NCBI RefSeq assembly: GCF_003054445.1
Contig: NC_042507.1
Span: 2,046,001-2,110,000 of the forward strand
Direction: 5' to 3'
DNA: 64,000 nt
DNA from: Pichia kudriavzevii
Lineage: Eukaryota; Ascomycota; Pichiomycetes; Pichiales; Pichiaceae
Shown one piece after another: positions 9,030 to 20,057 of this stretch (the first letter of the stretch is position 1; each line of letters begins with the position of its first letter). The translations under genes and the position numbers were made by a program. The notes beneath the pieces were generated by a model. The model was not told where the DNA came from, searched no databases, and saw only the letters and a list, made by a program, of their open reading frames with translations.

Positions 9030-12000
9030 TTAATCAATCTTGTCTCCATCAAAGACATATGGAATGGGTTTAGTATATGAATTAACACCCATACCTTCGC
9101 CGTTATTATTATCTCTATCATCCCTAATATTCTCAATTCTTGGGCTACTACAGAAAACACTTTGAACTTCTTTATTATCTTTAATCTTACGTCTCTTATT
9201 CCCATCATCTACGTCAAGGTGATTCTCAGTTATTTCTTCAGTCCTATTCAGAGGAGCTTCATCGCTAGACTCGGAATCTATGGTATTGCCTGAATTGTTT
9301 TTCCTCAGAAGCTTCTCTTTAAGCTTCTTACTTACCTCTTCTCTTTTCTTTCTGACTTCACTTGCCATATTCTCAAAAAAATCACCACCCAATGGTGTTT
9401 CAGTTCTTCTACGGTAAAAAAGTAGATATGCACTCCCTTTAATAGCTTCACTTGGATCATCAACTGGTGAGACCCTAGAATCGTCAAAATAATACCATTT
9501 ACCGTCAACAAAATTTTTGACATAAGACGTGTAGTGACCACCACCAAGCCCTCCAAAATGATTATCAACTGCAAATAAATCGTAGATCAACCCTTTATCC
9601 CTGCCAGATACATGAAATGTTAAATCTAGACCCTCAATAGGGAATTCAACCGTAGTATCGACTTTGTCACTGAAGCTCCTATAACTCTTGAATCTCTTTA
9701 AATGTATAGTTAGAATATCAGGAACAGACCATAATTCAATCTTCTTAGTCGCTTGTCTATGTTCTTTACACGCTGGGCAGTACCATAAATCATTCGAACC
9801 TAACACTTCAGGCTTTGAAAATAGCTCGAGGCAGTCATATAGCGTCAATGGTTTCATAGAAGTATTTTCTATTGACTCGTTTTCCTCCCCTAAATCTTTA
9901 CCAATGCCAAATTCCAGATCCACCCATGTATTGTTATATGCAAAGCAAGCGTTGTAGTTATCCTCTTCAAATTCGTTGATTATAGCTACGTAAGGCTTGA
10001 TGATTTCCTTTCTTAGCTCCTTTGAGTAACTCGTAACACCAATGTTAGAATTCTTGTTTGAAAGCAGAGAAATTGATACAGCCGATGACGGTACTCGTGA
10101 AGACAATGAAGGTGATGATGATGATGATGATGATGATGAGGTAGTATAAGAGGATGCAGAAGAGGAATCAGAGGACCTAGAAGATGGTGATAAGCTAGGT
10201 GAACCGTACCTAGAGACTTCTGACATTGTATCTGAATGTTCATTGGCTGTGATATATTCGGCTGATTCGGGTGTCGTGTCCACCTCAGAACTACCATTTG
10301 ATCCTGATGTGGTGCCGATGAAACGACAACTTTTCTCTAAACCAGATTCCCCCATGACTTCACCATGAGGTTTTGGCGCTTCATCAACATAACCGTCCTT
10401 ATCTAATTTATCAGTAAACTTTTCATCCACTCTTTGATTACATTTTATACCTTCCATGTCTTGGCCTTTATATAGGTATAATTGTCGTTTCAATCTTGGA
10501 AGTTCATCTAGTAAATTTGGAAGATCATTCTTCCAAATATATTTGGCAACTGTTGGTAAAAAGAAGGGAGATGTGATTTCACGAGATCCAACTGAATCGT
10601 TGCCATTTGTCGGATCAAGAATTTTTGTAACAAACAGTTCATCTGTAGATGACAAGGGTGAGGCATAGGAAATCATAGAAGCGACATCGTCTTCTTCAAC
10701 TAATCCTCTTTCAACTTGTTCAACAAATGATCGATAGTGAAGTGTATCTTTTGAATCACCATCACACTTCATGAATCCTTCAGTATCTTTGAAATCGGAA
10801 AACGTGTATTTTCCATATTCTGTATCAGCATGATTTTTAAAAACTTCATTTTTGCTCAATTGTGAATATTTCGCATTTAGTTTCTGCTGAATTTTTCCAT
10901 ATGACAATCTATCTTCGTCAGTTAGCGATATTATAAATGGAAGAGCAAAGTTATTTTTATAGTGGTTACCTTTAGGTACACTATAAACAGGAAATAGCAT
11001 TGATGTTTCGTTTTCCCGAGGAACTTCATAAAACCAGATATCCTCATCAGCAGGAATTAAGTCAGAAATAGCTGTCTTCTCCGAGTCAAATTTAGGATCC
11101 TCAAAAACAGTAGTGATTGCATATCGGTATACAATAACACCAATTAAATCATTTGGATTTATCCCTGTATGCTCTCCAATATATTTCTTAAAGTCCCCAT
11201 AAGACATATCCGTTTGGACTTTGGCCTTTACAGTAAAAGGTAAACCTTTATTAGGTAATATGCTCAACTTACTAGACCATGTTTTGTTGTTAGGTAAAGG
11301 TAATGTCAGGTCATTATAGGGATCAAAAGTGATGCTAATTTTATTGCATTCCGGACAAGTCAACGTAGATTTGTATAAGGCAACGAATAAGTCAACAATA
11401 ACAGAATTATTTCTCAACTTGTGGGCGTCCCAACATTTTTTGGCTAAGGCCATAATTGCCTCGTCATGTTGAGTTTCACCTTCTGCTAATTCGGGCCTTT
11501 CGACGTATGGCTTTGTTATAACCCTGTTTAAGTCTTCATGTAGGCCATCTAATAAATAAGCAATAAATTCCTGTGAATCCTGTTGGTGGTAGCCAGAAAA
11601 CATTGAATTGAAGTGACCAATTGTATATTTGAAGTCACGAGGAGCATATGAAGTTTGTGTTCCTATGTATTTTTTATCGAACATTGACGTTATAAGTGCA
11701 CCAAAAGATTGAGCAACTTCACCACCATTCCCTAATGGGTTAGTTCTATTAAGCTCCCCTTCAAAATAACGATATAGAAAATATGAATTCAATTCAGGAA
11801 TATGCATCAAACACTGCAATGCTGAGTTCATAAAACAGGTATTTCCTAAATTATTCAATCCAACCAAGCCAGAGCTCAAAATAACGTCAGACCCAAAATC
11901 AAGAAAAAACATTCCATCATTTTGTCTAACTTCCAGCATGATGTGACCTGAGGTGAAATTTTTTAGAGTTTGAACTCTATTTTCCTTGAGTTCAACTATT

Positions 12001-12959
12001 TTTTTTTGTTTTATATTCTTCAATGTTGCCGGAAGTATTACGGTTGGCAAGTTTGGGGATTCAAGTTCAATTTTCCATAGTCTAATATTCCCCAGGTCGG
12101 TATTGTTTAGGTCAAAAACCGACAAAACCCTTTGGTACAGGTCCTCTAAACTGTTAAAGGTGGAGATGTTTAGTTCGCTCTGGCTATTTTTATTATAAAT
12201 GAACTTGTTAACTTGCGATGCATTGTTGCTGAATATATGGGGCATAATTGTAAGTGGATTGAGATCAAGTATGAGTTTTTGGTCAGTAAGGGAATATACG
12301 GTTTCACGCTGAATAATTTGATGGTCTGTTTCAATACCAAAAGTGTCGTGTAGAAACTTAAATTGCTCAAAAGAGATAAAACTAAGATCTAAATTGTCTA
12401 GGCACGTTCCAATAGGAATCGTTCTGAGTGGGCCTATCATGGCAAATGTGAAAGTATTCCGATCGTACTCTCTGGTCATAAAACTTTGAAACCAGTTTGG
12501 CTCGATATAAAAGTAATTAATACCTGCTTGTGGTGGTGGTGGGGGAATCGACATATACCGTTTACGTATCTCTAGCAAACTTTGGTATGGTGTCAGTACC
12601 TCTGATTTTTGATTTTCAGAGTCTTCAAAAGATGTATCAATCAAACTTTCACTTGGCAAAGTAACAGTGGCATCAAGCTCTGGATCAGATATCCCTGCCT
12701 CTCCATCTTGATTGAGAATACTTTCGGAGGAAGGTAAATTATTGTGTGCACATAATTGCAAGTGAGAAAACATATCATTATTCTCGCTCATGTTTGTCCT
12801 TGTAGTAGTTATATTCACATTTCCAGGTATCATAGCCAGTGACTCATTGGAGCTTTTAGTAGGGTCTTGTGACTTGGAAGGAATATTCTCAGACACATTT
12901 TGTGAAATATTCAGATCCACGTCTTTCAATTTTCCTATAGAATCCAAGCCCTGTGTCAT
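9030..12959 (-). CDS. UBP12: Ubiquitin-specific protease Ubp12
   Basis: A 1309-residue deubiquitinase (S. cerevisiae Ubp12 is of similar size). An N-terminal Ser/Thr-rich region is followed by a DUSP-like domain (about 125-230). The USP fold follows, with the cysteine box GLNNLGNTCFMNS (catalytic Cys375), the QQDSQEFIAYLLDGLHEDLN block and a CPEC zinc-binding pair. A long insert comes next, holding a poly-Ser stretch. The second zinc CPAC pair, LTIHLKRFK and the histidine box GGGHYTSYV (His1142) precede WYYFDDSRV. Ubp12 removes ubiquitin from proteins in cytosol and nucleus. The C-terminal 150 residues are charged and likely disordered. The gene is divergent from BPH1. Confidence 0.93.
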   Translation of the reverse strand: MTQGLDSIGKLKDVDLNISQNVSENIPSKSQDPTKSSNESLAMIPGNVNITTTRTNMSENNDMFSHLQLCAHNNLPSSESILNQDGEAGISDPELDATVTLPSESLIDTSFEDSENQKSEVLTPYQSLLEIRKRYMSIPPPPPQAGINYFYIEPNWFQSFMTREYDRNTFTFAMIGPLRTIPIGTCLDNLDLSFISFEQFKFLHDTFGIETDHQIIQRETVYSLTDQKLILDLNPLTIMPHIFSNNASQVNKFIYNKNSQSELNISTFNSLEDLYQRVLSVFDLNNTDLGNIRLWKIELESPNLPTVILPATLKNIKQKKIVELKENRVQTLKNFTSGHIMLEVRQNDGMFFLDFGSDVILSSGLVGLNNLGNTCFMNSALQCLMHIPELNSYFLYRYFEGELNRTNPLGNGGEVAQSFGALITSMFDKKYIGTQTSYAPRDFKYTIGHFNSMFSGYHQQDSQEFIAYLLDGLHEDLNRVITKPYVERPELAEGETQHDEAIMALAKKCWDAHKLRNNSVIVDLFVALYKSTLTCPECNKISITFDPYNDLTLPLPNNKTWSSKLSILPNKGLPFTVKAKVQTDMSYGDFKKYIGEHTGINPNDLIGVIVYRYAITTVFEDPKFDSEKTAISDLIPADEDIWFYEVPRENETSMLFPVYSVPKGNHYKNNFALPFIISLTDEDRLSYGKIQQKLNAKYSQLSKNEVFKNHADTEYGKYTFSDFKDTEGFMKCDGDSKDTLHYRSFVEQVERGLVEEDDVASMISYASPLSSTDELFVTKILDPTNGNDSVGSREITSPFFLPTVAKYIWKNDLPNLLDELPRLKRQLYLYKGQDMEGIKCNQRVDEKFTDKLDKDGYVDEAPKPHGEVMGESGLEKSCRFIGTTSGSNGSSEVDTTPESAEYITANEHSDTMSEVSRYGSPSLSPSSRSSDSSSASSYTTSSSSSSSSSPSLSSRVPSSAVSISLLSNKNSNIGVTSYSKELRKEIIKPYVAIINEFEEDNYNACFAYNNTWVDLEFGIGKDLGEENESIENTSMKPLTLYDCLELFSKPEVLGSNDLWYCPACKEHRQATKKIELWSVPDILTIHLKRFKSYRSFSDKVDTTVEFPIEGLDLTFHVSGRDKGLIYDLFAVDNHFGGLGGGHYTSYVKNFVDGKWYYFDDSRVSPVDDPSEAIKGSAYLLFYRRRTETPLGGDFFENMASEVRKKREEVSKKLKEKLLRKNNSGNTIDSESSDEAPLNRTEEITENHLDVDDGNKRRKIKDNKEVQSVFCSSPRIENIRDDRDNNNGEGMGVNSYTKPIPYVFDGDKID

Positions 12960-13559
12960 TTAGGCCAAGCACTATGATTTAGAGGTGAGATAGTGAAAAA
13001 ACAAATATCTCTTACTTTACCTGAAATACTGAGCTCAGATTAAAGGGAAAAACATGTTGACAAGGAAAACGATTTCGCCTGTGCGAGGAGGTTCAATTTT
13101 TCATTGTTCTCCAATCAATTTGTAAGCGGATGCCAGTTTAAATTTGGTGCATGTCTAGATACGCCTTCTAACTAACAGCAAGGTCTTGATGAGAACCCAT
13201 AGCCTAATAACTAATTTGTATATCGGGGGACACACATTTTATGTAACGGTTTGTCGAAACCATCAAGTCTTCAAAATATTTGATGGTTATTATATACGAA
13301 ATACGTATTTTGGGAAAACCATCACAAATCTTTAATCTTGTTTATCTGTTGAGGTGTATGAATGCTAATTTGTTGAACAGTATTCACAATTCTGTATATG
13401 ACACCGTAATTTAGTGTTTGCAATTTGCAATTTGAGGTATAAACTAGGAATACTCTCAAGAGCGGACCATTATTTGACATTTTGGTTTAGCGGCCTTCAG
13501 CTTCTTTTTGCTCAACCATTTTGCGTGGCAAAACCGAACAAGCAAGATATTTCCCAGTC
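12960..13559. promoter_or_regulatory. Divergent promoter UBP12/BPH1
   Basis: A 600-base divergent spacer. It holds an inverted repeat with 9-bp arms, AACCATCAA (13258-13266) and TTGATGGTT (13280-13288), with a 13-base loop. A perfect 12-bp palindrome, AAATACGTATTT, lies at 13299-13310. The rest is AT-rich and shows no gene. Confidence 0.5.
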
Positions 13560-16500
13560 ATGAATGAAAGAGAATTAGTGAACGAATTCCTTTGTCTGTT
13601 GGATTTCAAAGAAAGAAATGTTCAGAGTGATGAATTTACTTCAATGGTATGCAAATGGGATGTTTTTTCCGATTATGATGAAACCAAGACTTTGGATGAT
13701 ATAGTTAAATATGACAACCGTATCTGGGAATGTGGGGAAATTCGGTACATGTTGTTTTATGATGATAACTATGTTAAAAAAGGAATGCTTAAGTTAATTA
13801 GTTTATTCCAGGATGAGGCATTTCTAAATAAGAACATCCTTTTTAAGAGGAAAATGCTCATGATAATATTTCAGTTAGTAAGAGCTTCCGTTATTAATAA
13901 GGTTAGGGTGTATTCCTCTCAATTGGTTGACGCTATTCTTGGAAATATTGAAAAGAAACATGATGAGATAATCTACAAAATTAGCTGTTGCTTGATGTTG
14001 GAATTTGTGGAACTTGGGTATGATTCTGTTCAATTTAAAAGATTCCAATCGGTTATTCAAAGTGACGAAGAAATAATGAGAAAGTTACAAAACATCTTCA
14101 CCGACGGCAATTATCTTTACAATTCTCTGGTTTTTGATTCATTCAATCAGGAATTAATCATGAGAGGACTCACATTGAAGAGTACTACATCATCTTTCAT
14201 GGTTTCCTGCTGGGTAAGACTTTCAAGTTTATGTTGGTATAAACCCGGTGACCAGGACCATGAAGGGTACAGAATTTTTGAACTATTACATCCCAATGGT
14301 TCTCTGTTTGTTTCTTACACAATTGATAATGGAGAGTTGATTCTAAAAACTTCTACAGAGGAACATTCGTTTGAGTGTTTTCAATTTCAACTAGACAAAC
14401 TTTATAATATCTCAATTGCACACGTTTGTGAAGGAAAGAAGATGACAAGGATTGATGTTTTCCTTGATGGTAATTTGATTCAACCCAAAGTCGTACAGAA
14501 CATATTTAACCAAGCTATTTCAGGGTCATTTTTTCTGCCTTCAAACTTGAGTTTGGATTTGATTGTATCTGGGCCTCCGCACAGTCATCAAGTGATGGAA
14601 ATTTCCAATATTTATGTTGTTGAGTCGGATAAATATCGTGATTGGGTCACCTGTTTTTACGCATTGGGTCCCAATTATTCTGGATCTTTCGCCGATTCAG
14701 ACGTCTCACGGTTTGTTAACTCTAATACATTATGCCAAAGTGAACGCAATATTCCTACAAACCCCGAAACGTCATTGTATAACATATCGAGGCTAGATTC
14801 TAAAGAGTTAACTCTTGTATTTAACTCTGCCTCCACATCCAACTCAGAGATTGTGTATTACGTCAAGGTTGAGGGGAAACTGAAACAGCTTTGTTTTAAA
14901 AATGATGCAGTTTTTATCAAAAGGGGCAAATCAATATTGAATTCATTAGACGCCTGTGGGGGGTATATATGGTGTTTGACTTTGGTTGCAAATGCGAGTA
15001 CCGCAGCCTGTTTGATACAAGCCTTAGAGTTTCTATTTGAGTTGCTCAGCTATTATAAATATTTTGAAACCCGATTTACCAGAAGTTGTGGCTATGAGAT
15101 TCTGGCCGTCCTTTTAAAATCAAAGAGAAAATTCTTGAATACTAACATTCTTGAATTGGTCCTAAAATACACGGGCTACAATGATTCAAACCCAGATCAG
15201 TCATATATCAGACACACTGTTGCATATAAAACCCTTATCTTAGATTTCGATATATGGCAGTCGACTTCAAATATTCAGAATGATAATATGAATCAGTTCT
15301 TGTTATATCAAATTAGTGTATTCTCTCAGGAAAGTCAATACTCGGCTTATAATAGAAACAAATTAAAGGAAATGAAGACTGCAAAAAAGGTACTTCTAAA
15401 TTTGAAAAAGGGAACATTTGGTCAAATACTACTGGATACTATTTCAAATACCCTAATGATTGAAGCTAAATACAATCATTCAAATGAATTTGTGAGGTTA
15501 CTATTGGAGCATGTTATATATTCCTTAAATAGGGAGCAATCAAGTAAATACCAATTTGAACTAGGGGGTGCTGTCATTCTGAAGATTGTGAAGTCACTAA
15601 TTGAGAGCAACAACAAGATTAACGGGGCTCTCAGCACGAAATTTTTGTTTACTGCATTACAAGGGCCCAGTGATATGCGAGAGATTGCACTGGATATTCT
15701 TCTTAATTATATCACCTCAAATGTTTCAATATATTTGGCGTTTGTAAAGCAAGGGGGGTTTTACATTACACTATACTCTCTCAGAAATGATTTTGCAAAT
15801 TACAAAATTCTGAACAAGTTATATGGAGCTACATTTGGTTTAGATTTTTTGGAAAACGAAATCTACACTTTAAGTGAACTAGCTGCTCGCACGCACACCA
15901 AAGAGGTGAGATCCGTCAAAAACACATATTATTTTACGTTGCTAACCAACTTGATGCGCTTTGGAGCAAATTCAATGATTTCTGAGGATGTTATCCGAGA
16001 TTATGTAAATATGCTTTTTATTTTAAAGAAAAATGATGAATTTACAGCTAAGTTTCTCATGAATACGGAGCTAATCAATTCCATCTTATTTGTTGCCACA
16101 ACTTTGAAAAAGAATGAATCGTCCTTACTTGAAAAGTTTTTGGAGTTTTTAACCAGGTTGCTTATTGACGAATTATACACAGATAATGAACAGACACTTA
16201 TAATGATGGAAAAAATGTATCATGATAGTCCAAATGAATTCAGTCTGATCATGATTCCCTTGATTCTACGTAAAATGAAAACATTTGAACACCTGATGAA
16301 CTTGTTATTTGCCAATTTAAACAAAGCAACTCGGCTAGCCAAACTTTTGATCAAATATTTACAGAATAAGATTGATGTTGAAATTGATAAGTTGGAATAT
16401 TTACAAAGCATGGAGAACGTCGTTTTGGTTATCCCAAGATTAACACAAGCTTCGGAATCTTTTTCTGCCTTAATTCCTATTGCACAAATACTAACAAAAG

Positions 16501-19500
16501 AATATGTTAAGTCGTATCTTCTGATGTTCAGGTATTATTTAGAAAATTTGGGAAACTTGAATAAGGACCATCAATCAGAAATTTTGAAAATTTTTGGAAG
16601 GATGTTTATGTCAAATCCAGAAATCTTATTAAAGAACTTAGACTCCAAGGGGTTTTGTTTGCTGATTGCCTGCTTTATGAAATTATTAAAACTAAACACT
16701 TCATTAGCAGCTAACTGCATTCGTATAATGCTTTTGGAAGTCCATCCAACGGAACTTCTCAAAACTCTTGATGTTGATCCTGAATATGATGGAACCCTTT
16801 ATGATTTATTTTGCTGCGTCGTTAACATAGACGATACAGAAGTTTTCCAGAAGTTTTCTGATGAAACAGTCCATAGGTTCTTTGAAAAAGTGTACGAGAA
16901 TGAATTTGGAACTATGGGGTGGGATAATTTTACCAAACGAAAAACCAGTTTTGAAGAATATGTAGATTCGAGATTGAAAATGGAGAAATCAGCCAAATTT
17001 ATTGAAAACAACATTGAACTTTACAGTAAATTGATTTATCAAAAAGAATCCAAAATAGTCAACTCATTTATTCAGGATGATATTGACGATTTCAGCTACT
17101 ATATGAATATGTTTGTCAACTTGATGGCCAATATTTCCAGTACTGACATGCAAAAGCATAAAGCCTTGAGCTTCATCGAGGGAAAGAATAGAAAAAGGAA
17201 TAAAGTTGTTGATGTTTTATCAAATGATAACTATGCTATATTTGATATTACTGATATACAAAAAACGACCAGCAGTACAGAAAACTTCTCGATTTTAAAT
17301 GATGATCTTGAGGATTTTAATTTTGTTGATTCCATCATCGTTACTAATGATGATTTTGATGAAAATAGAACCAGAAGAGTCGTTAGAAACTTATTTGTCA
17401 ATGATCGTGTTAGTGATATATACAATGTGACACAAATTGTAGGGCTGGATCCTATTGAGTCTATTCTTGTTTTGGGTTCTACGCATATCTATATTGTGGA
17501 GGGATATTTTTATAGCAAAAATGGTGAAATATGCTGTGATTATGAAGCACCAGAGGAAGAAAGAGATGAGATTGTCAAGATATTGAGAACTGTCAGCTTA
17601 AAGGACAATGTTGATACTAATAAGTCTTTAAAACATCTACGAATTCACAAGTCAAGGAGTTGGCCATTATCTACATTAGTGGCTGTTTCTAAAAGGAAAT
17701 TTTTATTGAGAGATGTTTCATTTGAATTATTTTTTAAAGATGGACTTTCAATATTACTATCGTGTGGCGACACGAGTAAGAGAGAAAAATTATTTAATAA
17801 GCTATCAAGGATTGTTGGTGGTAAGTTAATCGATAAGAGTTTTGAGGAGGCGTTGAAGCTTTCATCACAACAAAAAATCAAATCTATCACGAACAAAGAA
17901 AACCTTTCCAGTTTCATGGAATCATTAGCCGTTTCCGATGTTTCCAAAAGTGAAATCACTAAAAAATGGAGAAATAGAGAAATATCGAATTTTCAATATT
18001 TAATCCTACTTAATACAATATCGGGGAGAACATTCAATGATCTCACACAATATCCGGTTTTCCCCTTTGTTTTGTCCGATTATTCGTCCTCGACTATTGA
18101 TCTAAGCGATCCTTCCGTTTATAGGGATTTTTCCAAGCCTATGGGTGCACAATCACCAGGTAGGGAACAACAGTTTAGGGATAGATTTGAAGCAACCCAG
18201 GAAATGTCACAAGACACTCCTCCATTCCATTATGGTACTCACTATTCTTCCGCCATGATAGTTACCTCATATATGATACGGATGCATCCATTTACAGATT
18301 CTTTTTTGAAACTTCAAGGCGGTAAATTTGACCATCCAGCCAGGTTATTCCACTCGATCAATAAATTGTGGACTAGTGCTTCAAGTGATAACACTACTGA
18401 TGTCAGAGAATTGATACCGGAATTTTACTATTTCCCCGAATTTTTAACAAATTCAAACAAGTTCAAATTTGGCAATTTACAAGACGGGACTCCTGTAGAT
18501 GATGTTGAATTACCACCTTGGAGTGATGGTGACCCGATAAAGTTTGTACGTATAATGCGAGAGGCACTGGAGAGCGATTACGCTAGTGAGCATTTGCCCG
18601 AATGGATTGATCTAGTGTTTGGATACAAGCAGCAAGGACCAGAGGCTATAAATGCTACCAATGTTTTCCATTATTTGAGTTATCCAGGAAGTGTTGATTT
18701 GACGAAAGTGATGGACGAACATGAGCGTGCAGTGATGATTTCCATTATACATAATTTTGGACAAACGCCAGTGCAAATTTTTAGGAAAAAGCATCCATTA
18801 AGAAATAAAGAAGTAAAGCTGGGAAGCAATTTGAAGTATAATTTTCAGGTTGGTTTTAAGAATGTCAGGACCAATGTTGAGAAGAATACTTATAAGGTTG
18901 AGAAGTTCGAGCTCGACGAAGAGAATAGTGTGTGGTTTGGAGTGCCACCAAATACGTGGGTTTATAAAAATCTAAAAATCGAAAAGGTTGGGATTAATTC
19001 TCTGTTGATCAACGGTAACATCTTTGAAGAGCTTGTCAAGGACGGTGAAATAACCTCAGTCTGCATACTCTCTGCATCGAGATTCAGTATTGGGTGTAAT
19101 AATGGACTTATTAGGATACTTGAGTTAACAAACGATCCATACAAGTACGTGCTGAACTCACAGAGAGGTCTAATCAAATTAGAGCAGAATAAGGGGAAAC
19201 CACGAGCTAAGTATGTGTTACTGGAATTGGAAGATTTCTACGGTGGACATTATGGAAATGTCATCAAACAGAAATTCCTCAAGAATGACCAAGTTCTAAT
19301 AACTTTGGAGCGTGCGGGAGACCATTTAAGCGTTTGGAACACAGGCCGTGGGATTCATTTGATGTGTCAGTTGAACTCGTCGGACGAGAGTATCATTGAC
19401 TTTGATGTTTATGAAGATGATAGTTTGGTTGTTGGGTTGACTGGGGAGCACTTGTACATCTGGAGATATAATGGCGAACTCATCCGTCAAATATCGATTG

Positions 19501-19745
19501 ATATAAACCCTTCTAACCGGCATTGGGTCCGAATTTGTGAGAACCATAGTGGAAACGATTTTATGAGGGGGCTACTACTGTTGGTTGATGATGGGGTATA
19601 TTATTTAGATGAGGCTTTCGAGCTAGAAAGAATTGCGGCTTTGCCGGTTGGTGAACATGTAGGGGACGTACGTTTTGGGTTTTCCTTCGAGAGAGGGTTT
19701 CGGGTGGTGTATTGTGTTGGAAATGAAATCATCATGGTGGAGTAG
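13560..19745 (+). CDS. BPH1: BEACH-domain protein Bph1
   Basis: A 2061-residue protein of the BEACH family (Chediak-Higashi/LYST, Bph1), close to the 2167 residues of S. cerevisiae Bph1. The long N-terminal part is helical and poorly conserved. A PH-like segment (about 1280-1420) precedes the BEACH domain (about 1465-1745), recognised by NFQYLILLNTISGRTFNDL, YPVFPFVLSDY, HYGTHYSSAMIV, MHPFTD and LPEWIDLVFGYKQQGPEA. C-terminal WD repeats (about 1840-2061) include HLSVWNTGRGIHLMC. These proteins act in vesicle and endosome-lysosome traffic and cell-wall deposition. The first ATG in frame is 13560. The frame is open 13 codons further upstream, but without an ATG. Confidence 0.93.
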   Translation: MNERELVNEFLCLLDFKERNVQSDEFTSMVCKWDVFSDYDETKTLDDIVKYDNRIWECGEIRYMLFYDDNYVKKGMLKLISLFQDEAFLNKNILFKRKMLMIIFQLVRASVINKVRVYSSQLVDAILGNIEKKHDEIIYKISCCLMLEFVELGYDSVQFKRFQSVIQSDEEIMRKLQNIFTDGNYLYNSLVFDSFNQELIMRGLTLKSTTSSFMVSCWVRLSSLCWYKPGDQDHEGYRIFELLHPNGSLFVSYTIDNGELILKTSTEEHSFECFQFQLDKLYNISIAHVCEGKKMTRIDVFLDGNLIQPKVVQNIFNQAISGSFFLPSNLSLDLIVSGPPHSHQVMEISNIYVVESDKYRDWVTCFYALGPNYSGSFADSDVSRFVNSNTLCQSERNIPTNPETSLYNISRLDSKELTLVFNSASTSNSEIVYYVKVEGKLKQLCFKNDAVFIKRGKSILNSLDACGGYIWCLTLVANASTAACLIQALEFLFELLSYYKYFETRFTRSCGYEILAVLLKSKRKFLNTNILELVLKYTGYNDSNPDQSYIRHTVAYKTLILDFDIWQSTSNIQNDNMNQFLLYQISVFSQESQYSAYNRNKLKEMKTAKKVLLNLKKGTFGQILLDTISNTLMIEAKYNHSNEFVRLLLEHVIYSLNREQSSKYQFELGGAVILKIVKSLIESNNKINGALSTKFLFTALQGPSDMREIALDILLNYITSNVSIYLAFVKQGGFYITLYSLRNDFANYKILNKLYGATFGLDFLENEIYTLSELAARTHTKEVRSVKNTYYFTLLTNLMRFGANSMISEDVIRDYVNMLFILKKNDEFTAKFLMNTELINSILFVATTLKKNESSLLEKFLEFLTRLLIDELYTDNEQTLIMMEKMYHDSPNEFSLIMIPLILRKMKTFEHLMNLLFANLNKATRLAKLLIKYLQNKIDVEIDKLEYLQSMENVVLVIPRLTQASESFSALIPIAQILTKEYVKSYLLMFRYYLENLGNLNKDHQSEILKIFGRMFMSNPEILLKNLDSKGFCLLIACFMKLLKLNTSLAANCIRIMLLEVHPTELLKTLDVDPEYDGTLYDLFCCVVNIDDTEVFQKFSDETVHRFFEKVYENEFGTMGWDNFTKRKTSFEEYVDSRLKMEKSAKFIENNIELYSKLIYQKESKIVNSFIQDDIDDFSYYMNMFVNLMANISSTDMQKHKALSFIEGKNRKRNKVVDVLSNDNYAIFDITDIQKTTSSTENFSILNDDLEDFNFVDSIIVTNDDFDENRTRRVVRNLFVNDRVSDIYNVTQIVGLDPIESILVLGSTHIYIVEGYFYSKNGEICCDYEAPEEERDEIVKILRTVSLKDNVDTNKSLKHLRIHKSRSWPLSTLVAVSKRKFLLRDVSFELFFKDGLSILLSCGDTSKREKLFNKLSRIVGGKLIDKSFEEALKLSSQQKIKSITNKENLSSFMESLAVSDVSKSEITKKWRNREISNFQYLILLNTISGRTFNDLTQYPVFPFVLSDYSSSTIDLSDPSVYRDFSKPMGAQSPGREQQFRDRFEATQEMSQDTPPFHYGTHYSSAMIVTSYMIRMHPFTDSFLKLQGGKFDHPARLFHSINKLWTSASSDNTTDVRELIPEFYYFPEFLTNSNKFKFGNLQDGTPVDDVELPPWSDGDPIKFVRIMREALESDYASEHLPEWIDLVFGYKQQGPEAINATNVFHYLSYPGSVDLTKVMDEHERAVMISIIHNFGQTPVQIFRKKHPLRNKEVKLGSNLKYNFQVGFKNVRTNVEKNTYKVEKFELDEENSVWFGVPPNTWVYKNLKIEKVGINSLLINGNIFEELVKDGEITSVCILSASRFSIGCNNGLIRILELTNDPYKYVLNSQRGLIKLEQNKGKPRAKYVLLELEDFYGGHYGNVIKQKFLKNDQVLITLERAGDHLSVWNTGRGIHLMCQLNSSDESIIDFDVYEDDSLVVGLTGEHLYIWRYNGELIRQISIDINPSNRHWVRICENHSGNDFMRGLLLLVDDGVYYLDEAFELERIAALPVGEHVGDVRFGFSFERGFRVVYCVGNEIIMVE

Positions 19746-20057
19746 GTTATGTGTGATTTCAGTTTTATAATTCTGTAAAGGAGTGTATAAAAGTTTGTTA
19801 TATAATAAGACTCAGTTTTGAAGAAAATAAGGGTGTTAAATGTTAGCAGAATTGAAGATTGCTTTCCTTTTCATTCAAGAAAAAAAGAAATGTTTGTTTG
19901 ACTGTTACTAAGAGAACAATTGTGGAGAAATAGAAGGAACTGGATCAGACAATGATTAACCTTCTGATTATGACAAGAAAAGAGAAAAATAGACAATGCA
20001 ACGAAGTCGAAGCATTTATAACCCCAGGTGGAGTTCAGAAAATGTGAGGAAACGTTG
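19746..20057. other. Convergent 3' region between BPH1 and SLY41
   Basis: A 312-base AT-rich spacer between two converging genes. I see no gene or repeat in it, only 3' end material. Confidence 0.4.
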